NCBI RefSeq assembly: GCF_001758785.1
Contig: NZ_LROM01000071.1
Span: 1-64,000 of the forward strand
Source of the DNA: Duganella phyllosphaerae
GTDB taxonomy: Bacteria > Pseudomonadota > Gammaproteobacteria > Burkholderiales > Burkholderiaceae_D
Reading direction: 5' to 3'
Length of the DNA: 64,000 bases
Each line of letters opens with the position of its first letter. The stretch's first letter is position 1. Positions 26,201 to 34,452 of the stretch are shown here, one piece after another. Below the pieces are notes generated by a model. The model saw only the letters and a list, made by a program, of their open reading frames with translations, made no database searches and was not told the origin of the DNA. The position numbers were made by a program, and so were the translations under genes.

Positions 26201-27277
26201 GCCACCGTGTTCGCACCGTACTGGTACCGGCTGCTTGGCGCCAAGGTGGGCAAGGATGCGGAGATCTCCACCGCGCTGGGCGTGGTGCCCGACATGCTTA
26301 CCCTCGGCGACGAAACCTTCATCGCCGACGCCGTGATGCTCGGTGACGAAGAGATCGACGGCGGCTGGATGACCATGCAGCCGACCGTGATTTCCAACCG
26401 CAGTTTTGTCGGCAACGGCGCCTACATCCCGGACGGCACCGTGCTGCCCGAGCAGGTGCTGATCGGCGTGCACTCGCGCGCGCCGGGCAACGCCCGCATG
26501 AACAGCGGCGACACCTGGCTCGGCTCCCCGCCGCTGAACCTGCCCGCGCGCGAGCAGACCAGCGGCTATCCCGAGTCGCTCACGTTCCACCCGTCGCCCA
26601 TGCGGCGCCTTGGGCGTGGCCTGATCGAGGCGTTCCGCATCGTCGCGCCGCACGCGCTGGTGATCGCGGTGGGCTACACGGTGGTGCTGGAGGTGATGCC
26701 GGCCGCCGGCGCGGGCCGCTGGGGCGAAGTGATCTGGGACCTGACGCTGGCGGGACTGGTGTACGGGGTGGGCAACTACGTATTCGTGGTGCTGCTCAAG
26801 TGGCTGCTGATCGGCCGCTACCGCAAGCAGTCGGAGCCGATGTGGACACCGTTCGTGTGGCTCTCGGAGGGCGTGACCAACCTGTACGAGGGCATCGCCG
26901 TGCCCAACTTCATGCGCTACCTGCGCGGCACGCCGTGGCTGCCGCTGGCCTTCAACCTGATGGGCGCAAAAATCGGCAAGGGCGTGTACCTGGACACCAC
27001 CGACATCACCGAATTCGACTGCGTGCGCATCGGCGACCACAGCGAACTCAATGCCCTCACCTGCCCGCAGACCCACTTGTTCGAGGACCGGGTCATGAAG
27101 ATCGACCAGGTGACCATCGGCGAACGGGTGTACCTGGGACCGCGCAGCGCGGTACTATACAGTGCAGTAGTCGGGCGCAATGCGCGCCTGGGCGCCCTCA
27201 CGCTGGTGATGAAGGGCGAGCACATTCCCGCCAACGGCAACTGGGCCGGCTGTCCCGCCGCGCCAGCAAAGGCATGA
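23228..27277 (+). CDS. Pls/PosA-like single-module NRPS: adenylation, carrier and membrane-bound hexapeptide-repeat C-terminal region
   Basis: The 1349-aa protein has an adenylation domain (about residues 35-545) with YTSGSTGKPKG, NTYGPTEAT, YRTGDLARIGPDGEV, GRADDQVKIRGFRVELGE and LTSGKIDRK. A carrier domain carries the attachment serine S577 in DLGGHSFF. The rest (about 640-1349) is the NRPS terminal domain of the TIGR02353 type: three units of membrane helices followed by left-handed beta-helix repeats. This matches epsilon-poly-lysine synthetase-like enzymes that make amino acid homopolymers or short amides. D225, M226 and E229 in FDMSFEEIW suggest a basic amino acid. The start was set at 23228 because the ATG at 23198 overlaps a -10-like TACAAT. 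Confidence 0.88.
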   Translation: MTEPAPQGLTNTHPDILFGPSDAALLREEILADLLEASAARAPDHPALVYGDVTLSYRELDARAALVAARLIAAGVRPGQIVGLWLPRGIDLLVAQAGIAKAGAAWLPVDEDTPVERLQVCLIDADGAGVVTSAALATRLAHLGRTAWTIEALLAAPQPGENLAARGPVSPDMPAYVIYTSGSTGKPKGILITQRSICHFLRSENAVLQVTAADKVYQGFSVAFDMSFEEIWISYLAGATLWIGPKEISGDPETLPRMLDANQVTVLHAVPTLLALFNQEVPSLRLINLGGEACPESLVERWSRPGRQMFNTYGPTEATVSASLARLRPGHPVTIGTPLPNYGLFVIDPNPNANVEINNLRLLPIGEVGELCITGPGLAAGYLGRPDLTAEKFLPNPWSTGEHDHRLYRTGDLARIGPDGEVTCLGRADDQVKIRGFRVELGEIEALLAQQPGVGTVAVLLRKDDGIDQLVAYLVPEAGVTLDPKTLRSALAANLPPYMVPGRYEMQAAMPRLTSGKIDRKALKALPLSAPAAGSAAESDLPETPAEAALFAALATLFPGQAIVRQADFFSDLGGHSFFAARLASTLRADPRFAHMTVRDIYQQRQVGKIAQALADGANDASAAKAETEWTPPSSIKRWTCGLAQAAAMPGLVALRMAQWLAPFFTYHFFTGDPGDSVPRAIAASVGVFLIATVLEFAIAIAGKWLIAGRLQAGEYPLWSLAYYRWWLADRLVEAAPVYLLAGSSLNNWWLRALGAKIGKDVIIGSMTLRAPDLLTVGDYASIGNAVNFENARVERGVLKLGRITLERDACVSSFAVMEGNTRIEAQGHLEGQSALGDGAHVPAGRIWAGSPAADVGAFDPARLPPRPVVSTARSVMEGVFFVFGILLIVTLFFMPVFPSFVLIDWFDEAGWMPWLQGEGMGIRLLRYFVLAFPASAVLIVLTALLSAGIRWTVLPRLKPGRSAVHSNTYCAKWLVSQIQESSLNVLHGIYATVFAPYWYRLLGAKVGKDAEISTALGVVPDMLTLGDETFIADAVMLGDEEIDGGWMTMQPTVISNRSFVGNGAYIPDGTVLPEQVLIGVHSRAPGNARMNSGDTWLGSPPLNLPAREQTSGYPESLTFHPSPMRRLGRGLIEAFRIVAPHALVIAVGYTVVLEVMPAAGAGRWGEVIWDLTLAGLVYGVGNYVFVVLLKWLLIGRYRKQSEPMWTPFVWLSEGVTNLYEGIAVPNFMRYLRGTPWLPLAFNLMGAKIGKGVYLDTTDITEFDCVRIGDHSELNALTCPQTHLFEDRVMKIDQVTIGERVYLGPRSAVLYSAVVGRNARLGALTLVMKGEHIPANGNWAGCPAAPAKA

Positions 27278-27864
27278 ACAACATGAATAGTATGCAAAAA
27301 CTCGCTGTCCACGCCTGGCCCGGCCCCGCGCCCACCATCGCCGATGGCGTGTTCGTGATCGGCCTGCCCACCGGCGAACAGCGCGAGGAAGCGCGCCAGC
27401 AGCTGCGCCAGGCCGTGGCCGAGGCGCTGGGCGCCGTACTCGACGTGCCGCCGCGCGAAATCGAGATCGAGGCCTCGCCCGGCGCCGCGCCGGTGGTGCT
27501 GCTGCCCGACGGCCAGCGCCTGCATTGCTCGTTCGCGCACGACGGCGGCATGTCGCTGGCGGCCGTGTGCTTCAACGGCCCGGTGGGCGTGGATCTGATG
27601 CTGTCGGAAGAGGTGGCAGGCTGGGAGGCGGTAGCGCGCGACTATCTGGGCCCGGAAGCGACGGCGCGCATCGCGGCAACGGCGCGGGCAGAACGCGCGG
27701 CCGTGTTTGCACGGGCCTGGACCGCGCGCGAGGCGCACCTGAAGTGGCTCGGCGTGGGGCTCGACGAATGGCCGGCGCACAGCCAGTCGTCGGGGACAAC
27801 GGTGACGCTCGATTTGCCCGAACGGCTGGTGGGCACACTCGTGTACATGGACGGCGCGGCGTAG
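27274..27864 (+). CDS. 4'-phosphopantetheinyl transferase (Sfp type)
   Basis: The 196-aa protein overlaps the NRPS stop by 4 bases (ATGA). It has the Sfp-type signature: a GVDLM segment near residue 105 for magnesium binding and WTAREAHLKWLG (W149, E153, K157). It would transfer phosphopantetheine from CoA to the NRPS carrier serine. Such a dedicated, coupled PPTase implies the NRPS is functional. Two further in-frame ATGs within the first seven codons are alternative starts. It ends next to the convergent beta-lactamase gene. Confidence 0.88.
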   Translation: MNNMNSMQKLAVHAWPGPAPTIADGVFVIGLPTGEQREEARQQLRQAVAEALGAVLDVPPREIEIEASPGAAPVVLLPDGQRLHCSFAHDGGMSLAAVCFNGPVGVDLMLSEEVAGWEAVARDYLGPEATARIAATARAERAAVFARAWTAREAHLKWLGVGLDEWPAHSQSSGTTVTLDLPERLVGTLVYMDGAA

Positions 27865-27871
27865 CTACGCC
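27858..27871. repeat. Perfect 14-bp palindrome containing both convergent stop codons
   Basis: GGCGTAGCTACGCC holds the TAG of the PPTase gene and, immediately abutting on the other strand, the TAG of the beta-lactamase gene. There is no T-tract, so the element is not a standard terminator. Confidence 0.6.
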
Positions 27872-28752
27872 AGTTTGAAGGCCTCCACCACCACCCGCGC
27901 GGCCGCAGCCAGTATCTCGGAATTGGCCTTGTCGCCCTGGCCCGGCTGGGTAAAGTAGAGCGCCATGACCACCGGTGCCTTCCCGGTCGGCCACACCACG
28001 CCGATATCGATGGTGGTGCCGTAAGCGCCGGTGCCGGTCTTGTCGCCTACCTGCCAGTCGTACGGGACCCCGGCGCGGATGCGGGTGTCGCCGGTGGTGG
28101 TGCCAACCAGCCACTGTGTCATCAGCTTGCGCTTGTCCACCGTGAGCGCGGGGCCCAGCGTAACGCTTTGCAGCGACTTCATCATCGCCAGCGGCGTGGT
28201 GGTGTCGCGCGGGTCGCCGGGAATGGCGCTATTTAGCTCGGTCTCCCAGCGGTCGAGCCGAAACACCTTGTCGCCGATGCTGCGCGCATAGGCGGTGACG
28301 CCGGCCGGCCCCCTGATCTGCTTCATCAGCAGGTTGGCGGCAGCGTTGTCGCTGGTCTGGATGGTGGCCGCGCACAGTTCGGCCACGGTCATGCCGTCGG
28401 CCAGGTTTTGCTGCGTGACCGGGGAGTGGCTCACCAGGTCGGCCGCCGTGTAGCGGATGCGCCTGTCGAGCAGCGACGGCTCGTGCTGCAGGATCGCCGC
28501 CGCCAGCATGGCCTTGAAGCTGCTGCACAACGGGAAGCGCTCGTCGCCACGATGGGACAGGATGCGGCCATCGGCGGTGTTGATGGCGGCCACGCCGAGC
28601 CGTCCCTTTGCCTCGGATTCCAGGCGCGCCAGTTGCGCGGCCGGCGACAGCACGGTAGCCGCCGGGGGCTTGTCGAGAATTTCCGCCATGCCGGCCATGG
28701 GCGCGGCGGCCAGCGCCAGCAGCACGCTGCGGCGAGTAGTGAAACGAGTCAT
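27865..28752 (-). CDS. Class A beta-lactamase
   Basis: The 295-aa protein has all class A motifs: S77-x-x-K80 (CSSFK), S-D-N in QTSDNAAAN, the omega-loop ETELN (Glu166 and Asn170 equivalents) and K-T-G in GDKTGTGAYG. A cysteine precedes the active serine (Ambler 69), but position 238 appears to be glycine, so the disulfide of carbapenemases such as KPC is not expected. Residues 1-23 are an export signal with a twin-arginine-like TTRRSVLLAL, so Tat export is possible. It would hydrolyse penicillins and some cephalosporins; spectrum cannot be read from sequence. The ribosome site is weak. TATGAT on the minus strand near 28800 is a possible -10. Confidence 0.9.
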   Translation of the reverse strand: MTRFTTRRSVLLALAAAPMAGMAEILDKPPAATVLSPAAQLARLESEAKGRLGVAAINTADGRILSHRGDERFPLCSSFKAMLAAAILQHEPSLLDRRIRYTAADLVSHSPVTQQNLADGMTVAELCAATIQTSDNAAANLLMKQIRGPAGVTAYARSIGDKVFRLDRWETELNSAIPGDPRDTTTPLAMMKSLQSVTLGPALTVDKRKLMTQWLVGTTTGDTRIRAGVPYDWQVGDKTGTGAYGTTIDIGVVWPTGKAPVVMALYFTQPGQGDKANSEILAAAARVVVEAFKLA

Positions 28753-28884
28753 CGGAAGTTCGCCCAGGTAAAAAAATGGTGGTGCAATTTGCATCGCCAT
28801 CATACCAGCCCCCCGGCGCCACCAGTAGCCCAACCGTCGCCCAATCGCGCGCACGGCCCCGACATGCGGCGCTACACTGTCCCC

Positions 28885-30465
28885 ATGCAACCACAAGCCT
28901 CCCAACCACAAGTACTTATCGCCGGCGCCGGCCCCACCGGGCTGGTGCTCGCCCTCTGCCTGGCGCGGCGCGGAGTGGCCGTGCGCATCGTCGACCAGGC
29001 CAGCGGCCCGGGACTGGCCTCGCGCGCCATGGTGGTCCACGCCCGCACGCTGGAGTTCTACCGCCAGCTCGGCTTCGCCCAGCAGGTGGTGGACCTCGGC
29101 ATTCCCATCCACGCCGTGCACCTGCGCGAAGACGGTGAAGAAGCTGCCGAACTGCCGCTGGGCGACATCGGCGCAGGCCTCAGCCCATACCCGTTCGTGC
29201 TGTCGTTCCCGCAGGACGAGCACGAACGCTTGCTGGTGGACCAGTTGCGCGCGGCTGGCGTGGAAGTGGAATGGAACACCGCGCTCGAACACTTCGAACA
29301 GGACGAATGGGGCGTGCGCGCCACGCTGCTGCAGGGCGGCCAGCGCATCAACACCAGCGCGGCATACCTGTGCGGCTGCGACGGCGTCCACAGCAGCACG
29401 CGCCACGCGCTGGGCGTCGCCTTCGACGGCGGCACCTACGACAACCTGTATTACGTGGCCGACGTCCATACCGCCTGCGCCAACCGCGACCTGATGGTGC
29501 ACCTGGACGCCAACAGCTTCGCGCTCATGCTGCCGGTGCGCACTGCCGGCATGCAACGGCTGATCGGCATCGTGCCGCAGACCGAACATGCCAACGTCAT
29601 CTTCGACGACCTGCGCCCCCGGCTCGAGGCGCTGCTGGGCATCGCCATCGACCAGGTCAACTGGTTTTCCACCTACCGCGTGCACCACCGCGTGGCGGGC
29701 CGCTTCCGAGTGGACCGCGTGTTCCTGGCCGGCGATGCCGCCCACGTCCACAGCCCCGCCGGCGGCCAGGGCATGAACACCGGCATCGGCGACGCCGTCA
29801 ACCTGGCCTGGAAACTGGCGCAAGTGCTGCGCGGCGGGGCCGATGCATCGCTGCTGGACACCTACGAACCCGAACGCAGCGCCTTTGCCCGCAAGCTGGT
29901 GGCCACCACCGACCGCGCGTTCGAGCTGATCGTCGCCCAAGGCGCCGGTGGCCGGCTGCTGCGCAACTGGCTGGTGCCGCGCGTGCTGCCGGCGCTGGCC
30001 GGTTTCGACGCCGCCCGGCGGGCGCTGTTCCGCACCGTGTCGCAAGTGCGCATCCATTACCACGATAGCGGCCTGTCAGGCGGGCGCGCCGGCGAGATCA
30101 TCGGCGGCGACCGGCTGCCGTGGGTGCCGGGCCAGGGTGGCGAGGCTGGCCCCGACAACTTCGCGCCGATGCAAACGCTGGACTGGCAGTTGCACATGTA
30201 CGGCGCGGTCGATCCGCAACTGGCGGCGCTGGCCACCGCCCTGCGCCTGCCGCTGCGCGCCTGGCCATGGACCGAGGCAGCCGAACAGGCCGGCCTGCTC
30301 GAAGACGCCGCCTACCTGCTGCGCCCCGACATGCACGTGGCGCTGGCACTGCCGCGCCAGGAGACCGATGTGCTGCAAGAATTGATTGCGCGGTGGGGGT
30401 TGCGGTTTGGTGACGATGCTCAAGCTGCGACGGCAACCGGCTGGCGCAGCCAGGCCGACACGTAG
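28885..30465 (+). CDS. FAD-dependent aromatic monooxygenase (PHBH family)
   Basis: The 526-aa flavoprotein has the Rossmann motif IAGAGPTGLVLAL (about residues 12-24), the middle DG-type segment YLCGCDGVHSSTRHALG and the FAD ribityl motif FLAGDAAHVHSPAGGQGMNTGIGDAVNLAWKL. A thioredoxin-like C-terminal region follows. Members hydroxylate phenolic or polyketide substrates with NAD(P)H; the substrate here is unknown. TACACT at 28873-28878 ends 6 bp before the ATG, and no ribosome site is present. The transcript may therefore be leaderless or nearly so. The 3' end overlaps the convergent small membrane protein gene by 46 bp. Confidence 0.85.
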   Translation: MQPQASQPQVLIAGAGPTGLVLALCLARRGVAVRIVDQASGPGLASRAMVVHARTLEFYRQLGFAQQVVDLGIPIHAVHLREDGEEAAELPLGDIGAGLSPYPFVLSFPQDEHERLLVDQLRAAGVEVEWNTALEHFEQDEWGVRATLLQGGQRINTSAAYLCGCDGVHSSTRHALGVAFDGGTYDNLYYVADVHTACANRDLMVHLDANSFALMLPVRTAGMQRLIGIVPQTEHANVIFDDLRPRLEALLGIAIDQVNWFSTYRVHHRVAGRFRVDRVFLAGDAAHVHSPAGGQGMNTGIGDAVNLAWKLAQVLRGGADASLLDTYEPERSAFARKLVATTDRAFELIVAQGAGGRLLRNWLVPRVLPALAGFDAARRALFRTVSQVRIHYHDSGLSGGRAGEIIGGDRLPWVPGQGGEAGPDNFAPMQTLDWQLHMYGAVDPQLAALATALRLPLRAWPWTEAAEQAGLLEDAAYLLRPDMHVALALPRQETDVLQELIARWGLRFGDDAQAATATGWRSQADT

Positions 30466-30926
30466 CGCGCCAGGCGGCCCGCGAAGATGCCGTTGAACAG
30501 GCCGTAGATGGCGCAGGTGGCCGCAACGATGGTGGCGTCATGGGCGGCAGCTGGATGGATGGCCATCAGCACGGCGATGGTGTACTTGGTGGCGAAGATG
30601 CCCATCATCAGGGCCAGCGGAGTCCAGCTGCCGCGCTGCACGACGGTACCGGCAGCACGGTTGACGGTGATCGCCGCGCCGTGCGGCCGCCAGGCCAGCG
30701 CCGCGCCCGCTGCCGCGCCGCCCAGCCAGCAGGCCCATACCGTGGCGCCGCCGCCGAAGTACTGCTGCATGCCGCTCACGGACAGGTACAGCATCACGGC
30801 CGGAATGATGAACAGGTTGCGCAGGCTGACCTCGCGGTCGCTGGCGGCCAGATACCCCCGGTATATCAGGAAAGCCAGCAGCGCCCAGACGTAGAGGGGG
30901 GTGTGCGAGACGATTTGTTGCAACAT
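30420..30926 (-). CDS. Small integral membrane protein (DUF6622-like)
   Basis: The 168-aa protein has four or five hydrophobic segments, beginning with TPLYVWALLAFLIYRGYLA. This opening is typical of a family of uncharacterised proteobacterial membrane proteins. It has no catalytic motif. GGAG precedes the ATG. Its last 46 bp overlap the end of the FAD monooxygenase gene on the other strand. Function unknown. Confidence 0.75.
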   Translation of the reverse strand: MLQQIVSHTPLYVWALLAFLIYRGYLAASDREVSLRNLFIIPAVMLYLSVSGMQQYFGGGATVWACWLGGAAAGAALAWRPHGAAITVNRAAGTVVQRGSWTPLALMMGIFATKYTIAVLMAIHPAAAHDATIVAATCAIYGLFNGIFAGRLARYVSAWLRQPVAVAA

Positions 30927-31238
30927 GGGGGGCTCCGTTGGTGTTCGGTTGAGATGGGTACACTATGCCCGCCGCCCTTCCGCCTCGGGCAGCGATGCGA
31001 CGAAATGCCTGTCGGTGGCGCCAAACGCGGCATGGCAGCGCGAATGACACGATGACAGCGCCGGGGCCCTGCTTCACCCCCATTCCAATTAATCGCGCCT
31101 TAACCTGCACGCAATACCAGTCGTCCCCATTGACATCGATCAGCACGGCGCGCTATGGTCATCGTCGCGCTGTTTTTTCGCAACTGTTGCATTGCCGTCA
31201 AGTTACGAAAAATACTTCTAACAAAGAAAAAGGATGTC
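30927..31238. other. Intergenic region with a candidate promoter for the DUF885 gene
   Basis: I see no gene in these 312 bp. TTGACA (31130-31135) and TATGGT (31154-31159), 18 bp apart on the plus strand, form a plausible sigma-70 promoter about 80 bp upstream of the DUF885 start. The 5' part should hold the promoter of the divergent membrane protein, but no clear hexamers stand out. Confidence 0.45.
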
Positions 31239-33122
31239 ATGAGCCACCAGCCCCAGAATTTCTCCCGCCGCGACCTGTTGTTATCCGCCCTCTCCGCCAC
31301 CGCCGTTTCGGTCTTGCCGGGCTTTGCACTGGCCCAGGGACAAGCGGGGAATGTCGCCCCTGCGGCGCCGGGCGACGCCACGTTCGCCAAGCTGCTCGAC
31401 ACCTTTGCCGATGAAATCCTGCGCCTGTCGCCCACCACCGCCACGTCGCTGGGACTGGACAAGGGCGCCCGCGCCGACCTCAAGTCGAAGCTGGAGAACA
31501 TCAGCCGCTCCGGCGACGCCGCCTGGGCCAGCCAGGTCAAGTCGATCCTCAAGCGACTGGACGCGGTGGACCGCGTCAAGCTTAGTCCCGACGCCCAGCT
31601 GCGCTACGACACCGTGCGCTACGCCGCCAGCGAAGGCGTGCAAGGCCTGCGCTTCTCGTACGGCGGCGCGGCGAGCGGCTTCAATGGCTATGCGTCGCCG
31701 TACCCGGTCACGCAGCAGGATGGCGCCATCATCCGGGTGCCGGAGTTTTTGCACTCGCAGCACCAGATCGCCAACGCCGCCGATGCCGAGGCCTACCTCG
31801 ACCGCCTGAACGGCCTGGCGCGCATGCTGGAACAGGAAACCACCCGCATCAGCAACCAGGCCGGGCGCGGCATCATGCCGCCCGACTTTATCGCCCGCAC
31901 CGCGCTGGGCCAGCTGAAGGAGTTCCGCGCCACCCCGGTGGGTCAGCAGAAGCTGGTGCAGTCGCTGGTCGATCGCACCCAGAAGCTGGGCATCGACGGC
32001 GACTGGGCCGCGCGCGCCGCCAAGCTCGTCGAGCGCCAGGTGTATCCCGCGCTCGACCGCCAGATCAAGGCGTTTGCCGCCGCCACCGCCAAGGCCACCG
32101 ACGTCCCCGGCGTGCACCGCCTGCCCGACGGCGAAGCGTATTACGAATGGGCGCTGCGCCTCGGTACCTCCACCCGCCTGTCGGCCAAGGAGATCCACGC
32201 CATCGGCATGGAACAGAACCTGATGCTGCAAGCGCGCATCGACACCATCCTGAAAGCGCAAGGCATCACCCAGGGCACGGTCGGCGCGCGGCTGCTGGCG
32301 CTCACCAAGGACCCCAAGCGCTTCTATGCCGACAACGACAAGGGCCGCGAGGAACTGATCGCCTTCTGCAACGAGCGGGTGGAGGCGATCCGCGACCTGA
32401 TGCCGAAGATCTCGCGCATGAACCTCAAGGTGCCGCTGGAAATCAAGCGCGTGCCCACCGATATCGAAGCGGGCGCGCCGCTCGGCTACATGAACTTCGC
32501 CTCGCTCGACGGCACCCGTCCGGCAATCTATTACATCAACCTGAAATCGACCACGCTGTGGCCCAAGCAGGAACTGACCACCCTCACCGCGCACGAAGGC
32601 TTGCCGGGCCACGCCTTCCAGGGCGCCTACCTGGCCGAGCACCACGACCGCCTGCCGCTGATCTCGTCGCTGATCGGCTTTAACGCCTTCATCGAAGGCT
32701 GGGCGCTGTACGCCGAGCAGCTGGTCGATGAACTGGGCCTGTACGCCAAGGACCCGTTCAGCCAGATCGGCTACCTGCAGGCGCAGCAGTTCCGCGCCTG
32801 CCGCCTGGTGGTCGATACCGGCATCCACGCCATGAAGTGGAGCCGCGAACAGGCGATCCGCTTCCTGGTCGAGAACACTGGCCGCGGCGAACAGGCCATG
32901 ACCAGCGAGATCGACCGCTACAGTGTGTCCCCGGGCCAGGCCTGCGGCTACAAGGTTGGCCACAACGAGATCGTGCGCCAGCGCGAGCGTGCACGCGCGG
33001 CGCTGGGGAGCCGCTTCGACCTGCCCGGCTTTAACGACGCGCTGGTGCAAAGCTGCGGCGTGCCGCTCACGGTGCTGCCGACCGTGATCGACCGCTACAT
33101 CGCCGCCGCCCAGCGGACCTGA
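31239..33122 (+). CDS. DUF885 family protein, Tat-exported putative metallohydrolase
   Basis: The 627-aa protein starts MSHQPQNFSRRDLLLSALSA, a clear twin-arginine signal followed by a hydrophobic stretch and AQ cleavage region. The mature protein belongs to the DUF885 family. Its hallmark TAHEGLPGHAFQG (His-Glu-x4-His) resembles a zinc peptidase site. AAGGA precedes the ATG. DUF885 members are presumed peptidases or hydrolases, but I know of no settled reaction. It is 17 bp upstream of a D-amino acid dehydrogenase-like gene, suggesting an operon that processes peptides or amino acids. Confidence 0.85.
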   Translation: MSHQPQNFSRRDLLLSALSATAVSVLPGFALAQGQAGNVAPAAPGDATFAKLLDTFADEILRLSPTTATSLGLDKGARADLKSKLENISRSGDAAWASQVKSILKRLDAVDRVKLSPDAQLRYDTVRYAASEGVQGLRFSYGGAASGFNGYASPYPVTQQDGAIIRVPEFLHSQHQIANAADAEAYLDRLNGLARMLEQETTRISNQAGRGIMPPDFIARTALGQLKEFRATPVGQQKLVQSLVDRTQKLGIDGDWAARAAKLVERQVYPALDRQIKAFAAATAKATDVPGVHRLPDGEAYYEWALRLGTSTRLSAKEIHAIGMEQNLMLQARIDTILKAQGITQGTVGARLLALTKDPKRFYADNDKGREELIAFCNERVEAIRDLMPKISRMNLKVPLEIKRVPTDIEAGAPLGYMNFASLDGTRPAIYYINLKSTTLWPKQELTTLTAHEGLPGHAFQGAYLAEHHDRLPLISSLIGFNAFIEGWALYAEQLVDELGLYAKDPFSQIGYLQAQQFRACRLVVDTGIHAMKWSREQAIRFLVENTGRGEQAMTSEIDRYSVSPGQACGYKVGHNEIVRQRERARAALGSRFDLPGFNDALVQSCGVPLTVLPTVIDRYIAAAQRT

Positions 33123-33139
33123 TGTAAGCACGAGGCGCC

Positions 33140-34402
33140 ATGAAGACCATTGCCGTCATTGGCGCCGGCATCACCGGCGTGACGACCGCCTACGCACTGG
33201 CCAAGCGCGGCATGCGCGTAACGCTGATCGAGCGGCACCGCTACCCGGCGATGGAAACCTCGTACGCCAACGGCGGCCAGCTGTCGGCGTCCAACGCCGA
33301 GGTGTGGAACCACCGCAGCACCGTGGCCAAGGGCTTGCGCTGGATGCTGCGCAGCGACGCCCCCTTGCTGCTCAATCCAAGACCCGGCTGGCACAAGCTG
33401 TCGTGGCTGGCCGAGTTTTTGGCAGCCATGCCCCACTACCGCGAGAACACCATTGCGATTGCCAAACTGGCGGTGGCGGCGCGCCAGCACCTGTTCCGCT
33501 GGGCCGACGACGAAAACATCGATTTCGACCTGGAACGGCGCGGCATCCTGCACATCTACCGCGACCGCGCCGACTTCGAACACGGTGAGGATGTGTCGCT
33601 GCTGCTGGCGCAAGGCGGCGTGCAGCGGCGCACCGTCACGCCGGACGAAATGCGCGCCATCGAACCCACGCTGGCCGGCAACTACTACGCCGGCCACTAC
33701 ACCGAGAGCGACAGCTCGGGCGACATCCACAAATTTACCGCCGGCCTGGCGCGCGCCGCCCAGCGCCTGGGCGTGCACACCCGCTATGCACAGGAGGTCG
33801 TCGGCCTGTCGGCCGATGCGCGCGGCGCCTGCGTGACGCTGCTGCAGGACGGCGCGCCGGACATCGCCGTGTACGACGGCGTGGTGATCTGCGCCGGCAC
33901 CGCCAGCCGGGCGCTGGCCGCCATGCTGGGCGACCGCGTCAACGTGTATCCGGTCAAGGGATATTCGATCACGGTGCACCTCGACGATGCCGAAAGCCGC
34001 GCCTGCGCGCCGCTGGTGAGCCTCGAGGACGACGCCGCCAAGCTGGTGGCCAGTCGCCTGGGCGAACACCGCTTCCGGGTGGCCGGCACGGCGGAGTTCA
34101 ACGGTTTTAACCGCGACATCCGCGCCGACCGCATTGCGCCGCTGGTGGACTGGGTGCAGCGCTGCTTCCCAGGCGTCGCCACCCGCAACATCACGCCCTG
34201 GACCGGGCTGCGGCCGATGATGCCGAACCTGGTGCCGCGCGTGGGCTGCGGCAAGGCGCCGTGCGTGTTCTATAACACCGGCCACGGCCACCTGGGGTGG
34301 ACCCTATCGGCCGCCACTGCCGAAATCGTCGCGACGCTGGTCCATACCTCCTATGGCCAGGCTGGCGCGTTCTGTGGCGCACCGCACCACCAGGCCCTTT
34401 AA
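33140..34402 (+). CDS. DadA-like D-amino acid dehydrogenase (FAD-dependent oxidoreductase)
   Basis: The 420-aa protein has the FAD motif VIGAGITGVTTAYALAKRG at the start, then ETSYANGGQLSASNAEVW, characteristic of D-amino acid dehydrogenase small subunits. The C-terminal GLRPMMPNLVPRVG and FYNTGHGHLGWTLSAATAEIVA segments agree. It oxidises D-amino acids to 2-oxo acids, passing electrons to the respiratory chain at the inner membrane. No alanine racemase is adjacent, unlike the classic dad operon, so the role may be different. A GAGG site precedes the ATG. Confidence 0.85.
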   Translation: MKTIAVIGAGITGVTTAYALAKRGMRVTLIERHRYPAMETSYANGGQLSASNAEVWNHRSTVAKGLRWMLRSDAPLLLNPRPGWHKLSWLAEFLAAMPHYRENTIAIAKLAVAARQHLFRWADDENIDFDLERRGILHIYRDRADFEHGEDVSLLLAQGGVQRRTVTPDEMRAIEPTLAGNYYAGHYTESDSSGDIHKFTAGLARAAQRLGVHTRYAQEVVGLSADARGACVTLLQDGAPDIAVYDGVVICAGTASRALAAMLGDRVNVYPVKGYSITVHLDDAESRACAPLVSLEDDAAKLVASRLGEHRFRVAGTAEFNGFNRDIRADRIAPLVDWVQRCFPGVATRNITPWTGLRPMMPNLVPRVGCGKAPCVFYNTGHGHLGWTLSAATAEIVATLVHTSYGQAGAFCGAPHHQAL

Positions 34403-34452
34403 AAAGGCGTAAGCTGATGTCACTTAGGGGCTGTCCCAACTGGAGATCCACC

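Noticed and set aside
24980..27076. 698-codon minus-strand open frame opposite the NRPS
   Set aside because: Shadow of the C-terminal domain of the NRPS; no recognisable domain.
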